This document shows positions 40,281 through 49,143 of a stretch of DNA of 64,000 nucleotides, piece after piece; within the stretch, counting starts at the first letter, position 1; each line of letters begins with the position of its first letter. Source of the DNA: Rhizobium anhuiense (GTDB lineage Bacteria > Pseudomonadota > Alphaproteobacteria > Rhizobiales > Rhizobiaceae); NCBI RefSeq assembly GCF_003985145.1, contig NZ_ML133523.1, positions 444,855 through 508,854 on the forward strand. Direction: 5' to 3'. A model generated the notes under the pieces. That model saw only the letters and a list, made by a program, of their open reading frames with translations, was not told where the DNA came from and did not search any database. A program made the translations under genes and the position numbers.

Positions 40281-40718
40281 TTTCGTGCCGCAGCTGACCT
40301 TGCCCTGGACGGCATAGGGCTTTTCACCGCCTGCGATCGTCAGGGAATAGGTGCCGCTGAAATTTGCCGACGGCTTGCCGCGTTCGCCGGCAACCACGAC
40401 GAGATCCAGCGTTGCTCCGCCGGTGGCGTCATCACCACCGTCGAGAACCTCCAGGAGCAGTTCGCCGTCACGCGACCAGTGATTGGTCAGATGCTGCGAT
40501 TCGAAAACACGTTTTCCGAATACCGTCGATTGCGCCTGGTCCTTGACCACAAGTGCACCGCGGAAATGGTTGAGCTTGTGGCCGGCATCGCTTTCGAAAC
40601 CGCTTTCGAGCGTGAAACGCGCTTCCTTGTCGTCGGCGGAACAGAACAAACGACTGTCGGCATGGGCGGCGCCTGCCGCTCCGAGCAGTCCCGCAAGCAC
40701 GATCATTCCCCGCCACAT
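40278..40718 (-). CDS. small exported protein, function unknown
   Basis: 146 residues. Signal peptide MWRGMIVLAGLLGAAGAAHA, mature part beginning DSRLFCSADDKEARFTLESG and ending VQGKVSCGTK, so two Cys residues near the two ends could form a disulfide. Beta-rich, with LTIAGGEKPYAV. No family recognised. GGGAGG lies seven bases before ATG 40718; upstream codons run into a repeat. Confidence 0.72.
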   Translation of the reverse strand: MWRGMIVLAGLLGAAGAAHADSRLFCSADDKEARFTLESGFESDAGHKLNHFRGALVVKDQAQSTVFGKRVFESQHLTNHWSRDGELLLEVLDGGDDATGGATLDLVVVAGERGKPSANFSGTYSLTIAGGEKPYAVQGKVSCGTK

Positions 40719-40750
40719 CGCCCAACCTCCCGAGACCGGCCCGACGGGCC

Positions 40751-40820
40751 TGCTGCATATGCAGCAATTTAAAGTGCTACAGCGTCCTTTGCGCATCTGA
40801 AAAGACGCGCGGCGCTGTAG
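40751..40820. repeat. RIME-like intergenic repeat
   Basis: Copy B of the family at 2807-2914 and 57086-57134, in minus orientation. Contains the perfect palindrome TGCTGCATATGCAGCA (40751-40766) and the ACAGCG/CGCTGT hairpin. Lies between glcF and the small exported protein gene. Confidence 0.75.
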
Positions 40821-40825
40821 TAGCT

Positions 40826-42136
40826 TCAGCCTAGCGGCAAACCTGTTAATTTTTCCGGCACAGCGCCGCCATAAGCCCAATCGAGCAGTTCGACCGTATG
40901 CAGGATCGGCATGCCGGTGCCGGTGGCGATCTGGGTGATGCAGCCGATATTGCCGGTGGCAATGATATCGGCCTTGGTGGCCTCGATGTTTTTGACCTTG
41001 CGTGCCTTCAGCGCAGCCGAGATCTCCGGTTGCATGATGTTATAGGTGCCGGCAGAGCCGCAGCAGAGATGACCTTCCGCCGGATCGCGCACCGTAAAGC
41101 CGGCCGCTTTCAGCAATTGCTTCGGCGCGAGCGTGATGCGCTGGCCGTGCTGCATGGAACAGGCGGAATGATAGGCGACCGTGATGCCCTTCGGCATGTG
41201 GGCCGGCAGCTCGAGAGTGGCGAGATATTCGGTGATATCCTTGGCGAGCGCCGAGACCCTGACCGCCTTTGCGGCATAGGCGGGATCGAGGCGCAGCATG
41301 TGGCCGTAATCCTTGATCGTCGTGCCACAGCCAGAGGCGGTGATGATGATCGCGTCGAGGCCCTGCCCGTCGATCTCGCGTGTCCAGACATCGACATTGG
41401 CGCGCGCGCTCGCAAGCGCCTGTTCGGCGCGGCCCATGTGATGGACCAGCGAGCCGCAGCAGACCTCGCCCTCCGGCAGTACGACCTCGACGCCGAGCCG
41501 CGTCAGCAGCCGGATCGCCGCCGCGTTGATGCCGGGATCGAGCACCGGCTGGGCGCAGCCGGAAAGGATCGCCACCCGGCCGCGCCGTTCCGCCTCGGGC
41601 AAGTAGCTGCCGGGTTTTGCGAAGGCTGAAGCTGCAGGCACGCGGCGCGGCGCAAGCGCCAGCATGGCGGCGAAAGGTTTCAGTGCGCCACTCCGCATCA
41701 GGCCGGCGAAGGGCCGGCCGAGACGGGCGAGATTGAGCGCCAGGCGGAAACGGCCGGGATAGGGCAGCACGGCGGCAAGGATGGCGCGCGTCAGCCGGTT
41801 CATCAACGGGCGCTTATAGGTCTTTTCGATATGGGCGCGGGCGTGATCGACCAGGTGCATGTAATCGACGCCGGAGGGGCAGGTGGTGACGCAGGCAAGG
41901 CAGGAGAGACAGCGGTCGATATGGGTGACGACCTCGGCATCGGCGGGGCGGCCGTTTTCCAGCATGTCCTTGATCAGGTAGATGCGGCCGCGCGGGCTGT
42001 CGAGCTCGTTGCCGAGCGTCACATAGGTGGGACAGGTGGCGGTACAGAAACCGCAATGGACACATTTGCGCAGAATCTGCTCGGATTCGGCGACAGCGGG
42101 ATCGAGCAGCTGGCTCGGGGTGAAGTTGGTTTGCAT
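40826..42136 (-). CDS. glcF: glycolate oxidase iron-sulfur subunit
   Basis: 436 residues. Carries electrons from GlcDE to the quinone pool. Two [4Fe-4S] motifs: CVHCGFCTATCPTY (residues 20-33) and CLSCLACVTTCPSG about 50 residues later. Two CCG domains follow, the second with HSACSMQHGQ and HLCCGSAG. Last gene of glcD-glcE-glcF; 53 bases separate it from glcE, where its GGAGG ribosome site can fold into a hairpin. Confidence 0.96.
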   Translation of the reverse strand: MQTNFTPSQLLDPAVAESEQILRKCVHCGFCTATCPTYVTLGNELDSPRGRIYLIKDMLENGRPADAEVVTHIDRCLSCLACVTTCPSGVDYMHLVDHARAHIEKTYKRPLMNRLTRAILAAVLPYPGRFRLALNLARLGRPFAGLMRSGALKPFAAMLALAPRRVPAASAFAKPGSYLPEAERRGRVAILSGCAQPVLDPGINAAAIRLLTRLGVEVVLPEGEVCCGSLVHHMGRAEQALASARANVDVWTREIDGQGLDAIIITASGCGTTIKDYGHMLRLDPAYAAKAVRVSALAKDITEYLATLELPAHMPKGITVAYHSACSMQHGQRITLAPKQLLKAAGFTVRDPAEGHLCCGSAGTYNIMQPEISAALKARKVKNIEATKADIIATGNIGCITQIATGTGMPILHTVELLDWAYGGAVPEKLTGLPLG

Positions 42137-42145
42137 TTAGAGGGA

Positions 42146-42161
42146 CCTCCGCTTTTGGAGG
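42146..42161 (-). promoter_or_regulatory. small hairpin covering the glcF Shine-Dalgarno
   Basis: On the minus strand CCTCC-AAAAGC-GGAGG: the GGAGG nine bases before the glcF ATG pairs with CCTCC just upstream. The stem is only 5 bp but all G-C. Confidence 0.45.
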
Positions 42162-42189
42162 ATATCGGGGGTTGTGCTCATCTTCTCCC

Positions 42190-43389
42190 TCACCCCATCT
42201 TCCCCGGATTGAATATGCCGGCCGGATCGAATTTCTCCTTCACCCGCCGTGACAGCATCGCCACCGCCTCAGGCTCGGGGTGGAAGGCCGCGGTGACTGC
42301 CCTCGCCTCGGCCGATGCGCGGATCAGCGTCGCATGGCCACCACCGAGCGCCTTGATGAAGCGGCGGACCAGCTCGGCTTCAGGACCGGCCTCCATGCGC
42401 ATCCAGACAAGACCGCCCTGCCAGTCATAGAAAGCGTCGACGCCGGCCTCGAGGCGCAGCGCGGCGACCAGCTGATGGCCGGTGCCGGGGGCGACCGAGA
42501 CGCGCCAGACCGGCCGCGCGGTGCCGTCGGCATAGGGCAGCACGTCGCGGATTTCCTGCCAGAGCCTGCGGCTGTCGGGCTGCTCCAGCCTGGTGACCGT
42601 GGCGAAGGCCGACATTGCCGCGACAAGCTTTTCAATGCGCACGTCGACCGAACCGGCCAGGCCCTCAATGCGCAGAACCGTCGCCTCGCCCTCGGGCAAT
42701 GTGCCGGCGAGGAATTTCCAGGTCACCGTCAACGGCAGATGGGCGGCACCCGAGACTTCGACCGGCAGCGCCATCGCCGCCGCCATGGCGTTGGCCGCCT
42801 CGGCATCGTTGAGGCCTGATAGAACCACCGTCTGTTCCGTCTTCGGGCGCGGCGGCACGCGGAAAGTGACTTCGGTGAGGAAAGCCAGCGTGCCATGCGA
42901 GCCGGCCACCAGCTTGACGAGATCGAGGCCGGTGACATTCTTCATCACCCGGCCGCCGGCCTTGATGATCTCGCCCTTGCCATTGACGAAGCGCACACCG
43001 AGCAGGCTGTCGCGGGCGGCACCCGTGATGAGCCGGCGCGGGCCGGAGACATTGGCGGCAAACACGCCGCCGATGGTCGGCTCGCCGGATGTCCCCATCA
43101 CAGGGCGATGATCCATCGGCTCGAAGGCGAGCATCTGGCCGCTCTCAGACAGCGCCGCCTCGACCTCGGCGAGCGGCGTGCCCGCTCGAACGGTCATGAC
43201 CATTTCGCCGGGATTATAGGCGACGATGCCGGAAAGCCCGGTCGAGCGCAGCCGGTCTTCGGCGACAACGGCATTGCCGAAGCCCGAGCGGCTATCGCCG
43301 CCGCAAATCGCGAGCGGCTGGCCGCTTTCCGCGTGGGCGCGGACGATTGCCGCCGCCTCTTCCTCACTCGTCGGCATCAGATCGATCAT
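42190..43389 (-). CDS. glcE: glycolate oxidase FAD-binding subunit
   Basis: 399 residues. PCMH-type FAD-binding protein with VRAGTPLAEVEAALSESGQML, TIGGVFAANVSGPRR and GGRVMKNVTGLDLVKLVAGSHGTLAFLTEV. Partner of GlcD. Its start overlaps the glcD stop by four bases, so both are made together. Confidence 0.95.
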   Translation of the reverse strand: MIDLMPTSEEEAAAIVRAHAESGQPLAICGGDSRSGFGNAVVAEDRLRSTGLSGIVAYNPGEMVMTVRAGTPLAEVEAALSESGQMLAFEPMDHRPVMGTSGEPTIGGVFAANVSGPRRLITGAARDSLLGVRFVNGKGEIIKAGGRVMKNVTGLDLVKLVAGSHGTLAFLTEVTFRVPPRPKTEQTVVLSGLNDAEAANAMAAAMALPVEVSGAAHLPLTVTWKFLAGTLPEGEATVLRIEGLAGSVDVRIEKLVAAMSAFATVTRLEQPDSRRLWQEIRDVLPYADGTARPVWRVSVAPGTGHQLVAALRLEAGVDAFYDWQGGLVWMRMEAGPEAELVRRFIKALGGGHATLIRASAEARAVTAAFHPEPEAVAMLSRRVKEKFDPAGIFNPGKMG

Positions 43390-44825
43390 GCGGCGGGGCG
43401 CCCTTCGAGCGGAAAGACCTTCGACGGGTTGAGGAGCCAGCCGGGATCGAAGGCGGCGCGCGCCGCCATCTGCTGGGCAAGGTCAGCCTCGGAATATTGG
43501 TGGCGCATCAGGTCGCGCTTCTCGATGCCGACGCCATGTTCGCCGGTCAGGCAGCCGCCGGCATCGACGCAGAGCTTCAGGATGTCGTTGCCGGCGGCTT
43601 CCGCGCGAGCGGCATCCTCGGGATCGTTGGCGTTGAAGAGGATCAGCGGGTGCATATTGCCGTCGCCGGCGTGGAAGACATTGGCGACACGCAGGCCATA
43701 GTGATCGACGATTTCGGCGGTCCGCTTCAGCACATGGGAAAGCTGGCTGAGCGGCACCGTGCCGTCCATGCAGATGTAGTCGGCGATGCGGCCGGTGGCG
43801 CCGAAGGCGGATTTGCGGCCCTTCCAGATCAATGCCGCCTCGGTCGCCGACTGGCATTCGCGCACGGTCTTCACCGCGTGCCGGCGGGCGATCTCGACGA
43901 TGTCCTTCAGCGTGGCGTCCATCTCCGCTTCCGACCCTTCGACCTCGACGATCAAAAGCGCGCCGACATCGAGGGGATAACCGGCATGGGCGAAGGCCTC
44001 GCAGATCTCGATTGCCGGCTTGTCCATGAATTCGATCGCAACCGGGACGATGCCGGCGGCGATGACATCGGCAACGCAGGCGCCGGCCTCCTCCGAGCTT
44101 TCGAAACCGAAGAGCACCGGGCGGGCGCCTTCCGGCTTGGCGATCAGCCGCACCGTCGCCTCGGTGACGATGCCGAGCTGGCCTTCGTGGCCGCAGACGA
44201 GGCCGAGCAGATCATACCCCGCCGCATCCATCGCCTTGCCGCCGAGTTCGATCACCGTGCCGTCGACCAGCACCATCCTGACGCCGAGCAGGTTGTTGGT
44301 GGTGACGCCATATTTCAGGCAGTGGGCGCCGCCGGAATTCATGCCGATATTGCCGCCGATGGTGCAGGCAAGCTGCGAACTTGGATCGGGCGCATAGAAA
44401 AAGCCGTCCGCGGAGACGGATTCGGAGATGTTGAGATTGGTGACGCCGGCCTGGACCACGGCGACGCGGTTCGGCAGATCGATTTCGAGGATGCTGTTCA
44501 TCTTCGACAGGCCGAGCACAACCGCATCCTCCTGCGGAATGGCGCCGCCGGAAAGCGAGGTGCCGGCGCCGCGCGGCACGACCGGAATGCCGTAGCGGTG
44601 GCAATAGCGCATGACGGCCGAAACCTCGGCTGTCGTGCGCGGCAGGGCCACGGCGAGCGGCAGACGACGGTAGGAGACGAAGGCGTCGGTCTCGAACGGC
44701 ACCAGCTCGCGCGCCTCATGCACCAGGCATTCCGGCGGCAGAAGATCGGTCAGATCGGCGACGATCTGGGCTCTGCGCGCCAGGACATCGGCGCGGGGGC
44801 TGAGAAACGAAATGGCGTCGGACAT
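43386..44825 (-). CDS. glcD: glycolate oxidase subunit GlcD
   Basis: 479 residues. FAD-dependent oxidation of glycolate to glyoxylate. FAD-binding region VVPRGAGTSLSGGAIP and CTIGGNIGMNSGGAHCLKYG; FAD-oxidase C-terminal domain with VFHAGDGNMHPLI and LTGEHGVGIEKRD. ATG 44825 follows GGGAG at eight bases. First gene of the operon and divergent from a LysR gene across a palindromic 147-base gap. Confidence 0.96.
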   Translation of the reverse strand: MSDAISFLSPRADVLARRAQIVADLTDLLPPECLVHEARELVPFETDAFVSYRRLPLAVALPRTTAEVSAVMRYCHRYGIPVVPRGAGTSLSGGAIPQEDAVVLGLSKMNSILEIDLPNRVAVVQAGVTNLNISESVSADGFFYAPDPSSQLACTIGGNIGMNSGGAHCLKYGVTTNNLLGVRMVLVDGTVIELGGKAMDAAGYDLLGLVCGHEGQLGIVTEATVRLIAKPEGARPVLFGFESSEEAGACVADVIAAGIVPVAIEFMDKPAIEICEAFAHAGYPLDVGALLIVEVEGSEAEMDATLKDIVEIARRHAVKTVRECQSATEAALIWKGRKSAFGATGRIADYICMDGTVPLSQLSHVLKRTAEIVDHYGLRVANVFHAGDGNMHPLILFNANDPEDAARAEAAGNDILKLCVDAGGCLTGEHGVGIEKRDLMRHQYSEADLAQQMAARAAFDPGWLLNPSKVFPLEGRPAA

Positions 44826-44900
44826 GGCGTTCTCCCTGGCCCTGACGACGGGAAGAGGGTAGCGGAACCGGCCGCGAACCTCCCTGCCGCCGATAGACCG

Positions 44901-44937
44901 GCTTAGCACTTTCCCGAAAGTGGCGCAAATGCTAAGC
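44901..44937. promoter_or_regulatory. nested palindrome in the glcD-LysR intergenic region
   Basis: Outer arms GCTTAGCA (44901-44908) and TGCTAAGC (44930-44937) enclose ACTTTCCCGAAAGT (44908-44921). Placed between divergent genes, it is the best candidate operator for the LysR regulator, though LysR sites are usually simpler T-N11-A pairs. Confidence 0.55.
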
Positions 44938-44972
44938 ACTTATGCCAAAAGGGGAAAAAGTCGCAAAACCTT

Positions 44973-45869
44973 ATGACCAATCTGGGTGATCTCGAAATCT
45001 TTGCCAAGGTCGTTTCGACAGGCAGCATGTCTCTCGCCGGGCGCGCGCTCGGCTTTTCCCCGGCCGTCGTCTCCAAGCGGATCAAGCGGCTGGAGGACCG
45101 ACTCGGCACCCGGCTTCTGCAACGCACGACGCGGCAGATCTCGCTGACGGAAGCCGGACAGGGTTTCTACGACCGCGTCCTCGGCATTCTCGCCGGGCTT
45201 GAGGAAGCGGAATTCTATATCTCCGGCCGCTCGGCGCAGATGCACGGCACGCTGAAGATCTCGGCGCCGACCTCCTTCGGGCGCATGCATATCGCGCCGT
45301 ATCTGAAGGATTTCATGGAGGCGCATCCGGAGCTTGCGATCAACCTGGTGCTGACGGACGAATTCAGCGACATCGTCGGCGGCGGCTTCGATCTGGCGAT
45401 CCGCATCGCCGAACTCACCGATTCGAGCCTCGTCGCCCGAAGGCTGGCGCCGGTGCGCCGGCTGCTCTGCGCCTCGCCGGATTACCTGGCGGCGCATGGC
45501 GCGCCTCAGCATATCGACGAACTGAAACACCACCGCTGCCTGCCGGCGCACAATAACGACACCTGGCGGCTGAACGGACCGGACGGAGCGCTGAATCTCA
45601 GGCCGGAAGGCATGCTGATCACCAATTCCAGCGAGGTGATCCGCGAGGCTGTCATCGCCGGTCTCGGAATCGCGCTGCGCTCCACCTGGGATATCGGCGA
45701 AGAGCTCAAGGCCGGCCGGCTGGTGCAGGTGCTGCCGGCCTATGAAGGCTCGCACAATGTCGCGCTGTCGGCCGTCTATCCCAGCCGGCAGTTCCTGCCG
45801 GCCAAGGTGCGGCTGTTCATCGATTATCTGGCAGAGCTTTATGGCCCCGTCCCCTATTGGGAGCGTTGA
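44973..45869 (+). CDS. LysR-family regulator, probable regulator of glcDEF
   Basis: 298 residues. N-terminal winged HTH (MTNLGDLEIFAKVVSTGSMS to RTTRQISLTEAG) and a substrate-binding domain starting LKISAPTSFGRMHIAPYLKDF. The LysR/LTTR subtype (DsdC/CrgA-like, KRIKRLEDRLGTRLLQRTTR) is common near metabolic genes. Divergent from glcD, which suggests it controls glycolate use; effector perhaps glycolate or glyoxylate. Confidence 0.93.
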   Translation: MTNLGDLEIFAKVVSTGSMSLAGRALGFSPAVVSKRIKRLEDRLGTRLLQRTTRQISLTEAGQGFYDRVLGILAGLEEAEFYISGRSAQMHGTLKISAPTSFGRMHIAPYLKDFMEAHPELAINLVLTDEFSDIVGGGFDLAIRIAELTDSSLVARRLAPVRRLLCASPDYLAAHGAPQHIDELKHHRCLPAHNNDTWRLNGPDGALNLRPEGMLITNSSEVIREAVIAGLGIALRSTWDIGEELKAGRLVQVLPAYEGSHNVALSAVYPSRQFLPAKVRLFIDYLAELYGPVPYWER

Positions 45870-45882
45870 TGGCAGTGCCGGT

Positions 45883-46734
45883 TCAGCGCGCCAGCCTCTC
45901 GATGACGAGGTCCAGCAGGGCGCGCAGCCGCGCCAGCCGCTTCATGTCGCGGTGATAGCCGACCCAGGTGTCGCGGCCGGGTGGCGGTTCACCGAGATCG
46001 ACCAGTTCGACGACCGCAAGGGAATCGCCGAGCGGCCGCGGCAGAACGGCGAGCCCGGCACCGTTGGCACAGAGCGCTGCCTGCACGTCGCGGCTGTTGC
46101 TGCGCATGACGGTATCGGCCCGCGGCAACAGGCGCTGCAGCCAGCCGACATCCGGCATGTCGCTGAAAGCCTCGTCCATGGTGATGAGGCGGGCGCCCGT
46201 GCCATCGCCAGCTTCGGGGTGCGGTGCGCCGCGTCTGATGTAAAGGCCGTATTCGATATGGATCAGCTTGCGCGATATGACCTCCGCCTCCGTGAAAGGC
46301 CGGATGCGGAAGACGAGGTCGGCTTCGCGTCGCGACAGGTTGAGAAGCCGGCTGTCGGTCAGCAATTCGATCTCTACCTTCGGATGGACTTGCGAGAATT
46401 CCGCCAGTACCGGCGAAAGCACATGTGCGCCGAACCAATCGGATGAGGACAGCCTGAGAAAACCATCGAGCTGGCGACTGCCGCCGGCAAGGACGCGCTC
46501 CATGGCGAGCGCCTCCTCTTCGATGCGTTCAGCGCCGGCGAACACGGCGGTGCCCTCGTCGGTCAGCACGAAGCCATCCGTCGTGCGCTGAAAAAGCGTC
46601 TGGCCGAGCGAGGCTTCAAGAGCACGCAGCCGCCTGCCCATCGTCGGCTGCGTCAGCCCGAGGCTGCGGGCTGCTGCCCCCAGCGTGCCGAACCGCGCGA
46701 TCGCCAGAAACAGCTTGAGGTCGCTCCATTCCAT
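45883..46734 (-). CDS. LysR-family regulator
   Basis: 283 residues. HTH MEWSDLKLFLAIARFGTLGA with LTQPTMGRRLRALEASLGQTLFQRTTDGF, then a short effector domain with FLRLSSSDWFGAHVLSPVL. ATG 46734 is taken; one three codons upstream is possible. Divergent from the zinc-type oxidoreductase gene with 143 bases between; it may regulate that gene. Convergent with the preceding LysR gene. Confidence 0.9.
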   Translation of the reverse strand: MEWSDLKLFLAIARFGTLGAAARSLGLTQPTMGRRLRALEASLGQTLFQRTTDGFVLTDEGTAVFAGAERIEEEALAMERVLAGGSRQLDGFLRLSSSDWFGAHVLSPVLAEFSQVHPKVEIELLTDSRLLNLSRREADLVFRIRPFTEAEVISRKLIHIEYGLYIRRGAPHPEAGDGTGARLITMDEAFSDMPDVGWLQRLLPRADTVMRSNSRDVQAALCANGAGLAVLPRPLGDSLAVVELVDLGEPPPGRDTWVGYHRDMKRLARLRALLDLVIERLAR

Positions 46735-46877
46735 CGCCCGCATCCGTCAAAACAAAAATGCATGGATTTCAGTCATTATCTTTCATTTTCATTCGCGCTT
46801 CAATGCACCATCTTCTCCCAGCACAAGCCATTGCCGACGCCCCAGCAGACGCCGCGCTGCGAACGAAGGAGAGTTCC

Positions 46878-47873
46878 ATGCCTGTCCAATCAACGATGAA
46901 AGCACTGCTGGCGGAGACGCCGAATTCGCCGCTGCGGATCGCCGATATTGCAAAATCGTCGCTCGGCGAGGGCCAGGTTCTGGTGCGCATCAAGGCAAGC
47001 GGCGTCAACCCGCTCGACCTCAAGATCCGGGCCGGTAATGCGGTCCATGCCCGCCATCCGCTTCCCGCCATACTCGGCATCGATATGGCCGGCATCGTCG
47101 AAGAGATCGGAATTGGCGTCAGTGGTTTCCGCCGCGGCGACGCGGTCTACGGCATGACCGGCGGGGTCGGCGGCATTCAGGGATCGCTTGCCGAATTTGC
47201 AGCCGTCGACGCCGCGCTGCTGGCGCCAAAGCCACAGAATCTGTCGATGCGCGAGGCAGCCGCCCTGCCGCTCATCTCGATCACCGCCTGGGAAGGGCTT
47301 GTCGACCGCGCCGGGGTCAAGGCCGGCCAGAAGGTTCTCGTACTCGGCGGCGGCGGTGTCGGCCATATCGTCGCGCAGATCGCCAAGGCTGCCGGAACCG
47401 AGGTCTATGTGGTCGACGGCGCTTCGAAAGCGGATTATCTCGCCGGCCTTGGCGCAACACCGATCGATCGTGACGTGGAAACGGTGGAAACCTATGTCGC
47501 AAGACACACCGGCGGCAAGGGTTTCGATCTGGTCTACGATACGGTCGGCGGCCAGGGGCTCGATACGGCATTCCATGCCGTCAGCCGGTTCGGCCATGTC
47601 GTGAGCTGTCTTGGCTGGGGAAGCCACGCGCTGGCGCCGCTCTCCTTCAAGGCCGCCACCTATTCCGGCGTCTTCACGCTGCTGCCGCTTCTGATCGGCG
47701 AGGGACGCGCCCATCACGGTCAGATCATGCGGGAGATGACGAAGCTCGTCGAAGCCGGCAAGGTGATGCCCAAGCTCGACAGGCGCCGCTTCACCCTTGC
47801 CGGTGCCGATGAGGCGCATCGGCTGATCGAAAGCCGGCAGGCGGATGGAAAGCTCGTCGTCGAGATCGACTAA
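46878..47873 (+). CDS. zinc-type alcohol dehydrogenase / quinone oxidoreductase
   Basis: 331 residues, medium-chain dehydrogenase fold. GroES-like half with VLVRIKASGVNPLDLKIRAG and GIDMAGIVEEIG; cofactor half with KVLVLGGGGVGHIVAQIAKAAGT. The Cys zinc ligands of true alcohol dehydrogenases are missing, so it belongs to the zinc-free quinone oxidoreductase group. AAGGAG seven bases before the ATG. Adjacent, divergent LysR is the likely regulator. Confidence 0.9.
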   Translation: MPVQSTMKALLAETPNSPLRIADIAKSSLGEGQVLVRIKASGVNPLDLKIRAGNAVHARHPLPAILGIDMAGIVEEIGIGVSGFRRGDAVYGMTGGVGGIQGSLAEFAAVDAALLAPKPQNLSMREAAALPLISITAWEGLVDRAGVKAGQKVLVLGGGGVGHIVAQIAKAAGTEVYVVDGASKADYLAGLGATPIDRDVETVETYVARHTGGKGFDLVYDTVGGQGLDTAFHAVSRFGHVVSCLGWGSHALAPLSFKAATYSGVFTLLPLLIGEGRAHHGQIMREMTKLVEAGKVMPKLDRRRFTLAGADEAHRLIESRQADGKLVVEID

Positions 47874-47887
47874 CCTCGACGAGAGAA

Positions 47888-49048
47888 TTAGCGCGCCAGA
47901 TCGAGATAGGCGTTCGCCACCATCGCATCGATATCGCGGGGTACGCGGACGACGCAGGATTGGGAACCGGCCTCTCCCCTGGCGATGCGTTCCAGGCAAC
48001 GGACCTGGAGCGTGAAGCCGAGATCCATCGATTCGACCGTATTGCCGAGCGGCCGCGGACCGGCGAGATTGGCCATGTGACCGCCGCCGAGTACATGGAA
48101 GCAACGGCCGTCGGCGAGATGGAAGGTCTCGATATGGTCGGCCTCGTAGCGATCGATGCCGGTGACATCGGGATGGCGGCGAAGGGCCTCGACATCGATC
48201 TCATGCGGGAAATGGCCGCCATTCATCAGGATCGCGCCGTCCTTGACGAGCGGCAGGTCGGCTGCCGTCACGATCCCGGCAAAACCGGTGACGGTGATGA
48301 TGATGTCGGCCGAACGGATCGCCTGGTCGCGCAACGGCGTGACGAAACCGTCGAGATGGGCTTCGAGCGTCGTCACCGGATCGATGTCGACGACGCTGAC
48401 GGTTGAAAAGGCATTGCGGAAACAGGCGGCCGTGCCCTTGCCGCAGGCGCCGTAGCCGAAGACGGTCACGCGTTTGCCGTTGGTGGAGCGGTTGGTGAAA
48501 CGCAGGTAGCTTTCGAACAGGCTCTGGCCAACGGCATGCCTGTTTTCGGCGAACTGCTTGATCGGGCTGTCGTTGATGACGAGGATCGGCATCTCCAGCC
48601 GCTCGCGCAGCGGCAACAGACGGGTGCGCCCCGAAGTGGTCTCCTCGGTGCCGCCCAGGAGATTGGCATAGGGCTTTTCCGCCGCGATGGCGAAGAGATC
48701 GCCGCCATTGTCGAGCAGCAGATCTGGCTTCTCGGCGATGACCGCTTCGAGGCTCTGATGATGGGCGGCGGGATCGGTCGTCTGCGTGGCAAAGACGGTG
48801 ATGCCTTGTGAACGCAGGAACTCGACCGTCGACGGCTGGGTACTGTTGAGATTGCCGGTGCAGACGAGACGCGCGCCACCGGCGCGCAGCGTCATCAACA
48901 GCGCCACCGTCTTCGGCTCGAGATGGATGCCGGTACCGATCGACAGACCCTCGAAAGGACGCGTCCGCTCGAATTCGGCGGCCGTCGCCGTGAGCAGCCG
49001 GCAGCTGCCGCCGATCCAATCGATACGGGTTGCGGTCTTTTCCATCAT
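47888..49048 (-). CDS. S-adenosylhomocysteine hydrolase-like protein with altered active site
   Basis: 386 residues, against 430-490 for true SAHH. The fold is recognisable: His 42 in GIHLEP, LLDNGGDLF (canonical DDGGD), EETTSG, NDSPIKQFAEN, NAD loop FGYGACGKG (198-205) and NGGHFPHEID. Lys 164 and Asn 169 match the catalytic Lys/Asn, but the neighbouring Asp is Glu 168, the Cys of the YGC motif is Val 173, Asp of DDGG is Asn 114, and the C-terminal tail with PDHYRY is absent. Probably an NAD-dependent enzyme on another thioether or nucleoside. Follows a LysR gene on the same strand. Confidence 0.8.
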   Translation of the reverse strand: MMEKTATRIDWIGGSCRLLTATAAEFERTRPFEGLSIGTGIHLEPKTVALLMTLRAGGARLVCTGNLNSTQPSTVEFLRSQGITVFATQTTDPAAHHQSLEAVIAEKPDLLLDNGGDLFAIAAEKPYANLLGGTEETTSGRTRLLPLRERLEMPILVINDSPIKQFAENRHAVGQSLFESYLRFTNRSTNGKRVTVFGYGACGKGTAACFRNAFSTVSVVDIDPVTTLEAHLDGFVTPLRDQAIRSADIIITVTGFAGIVTAADLPLVKDGAILMNGGHFPHEIDVEALRRHPDVTGIDRYEADHIETFHLADGRCFHVLGGGHMANLAGPRPLGNTVESMDLGFTLQVRCLERIARGEAGSQSCVVRVPRDIDAMVANAYLDLAR

Positions 49049-49143
49049 CTCTTTCCTATTTGCGCCTTGGTGCTGTTTTTAGCGGAGCAACAGGGCTGCG
49101 AATATGGAAGTAATTCTGGCGAAGGGGCAGAAAATCTGCCCTT

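Noticed and set aside
44826..44972. Terminator reading of the glcD-LysR palindrome
   Set aside because: It lies between divergent gene starts and has no T-run, so an operator is a better explanation.
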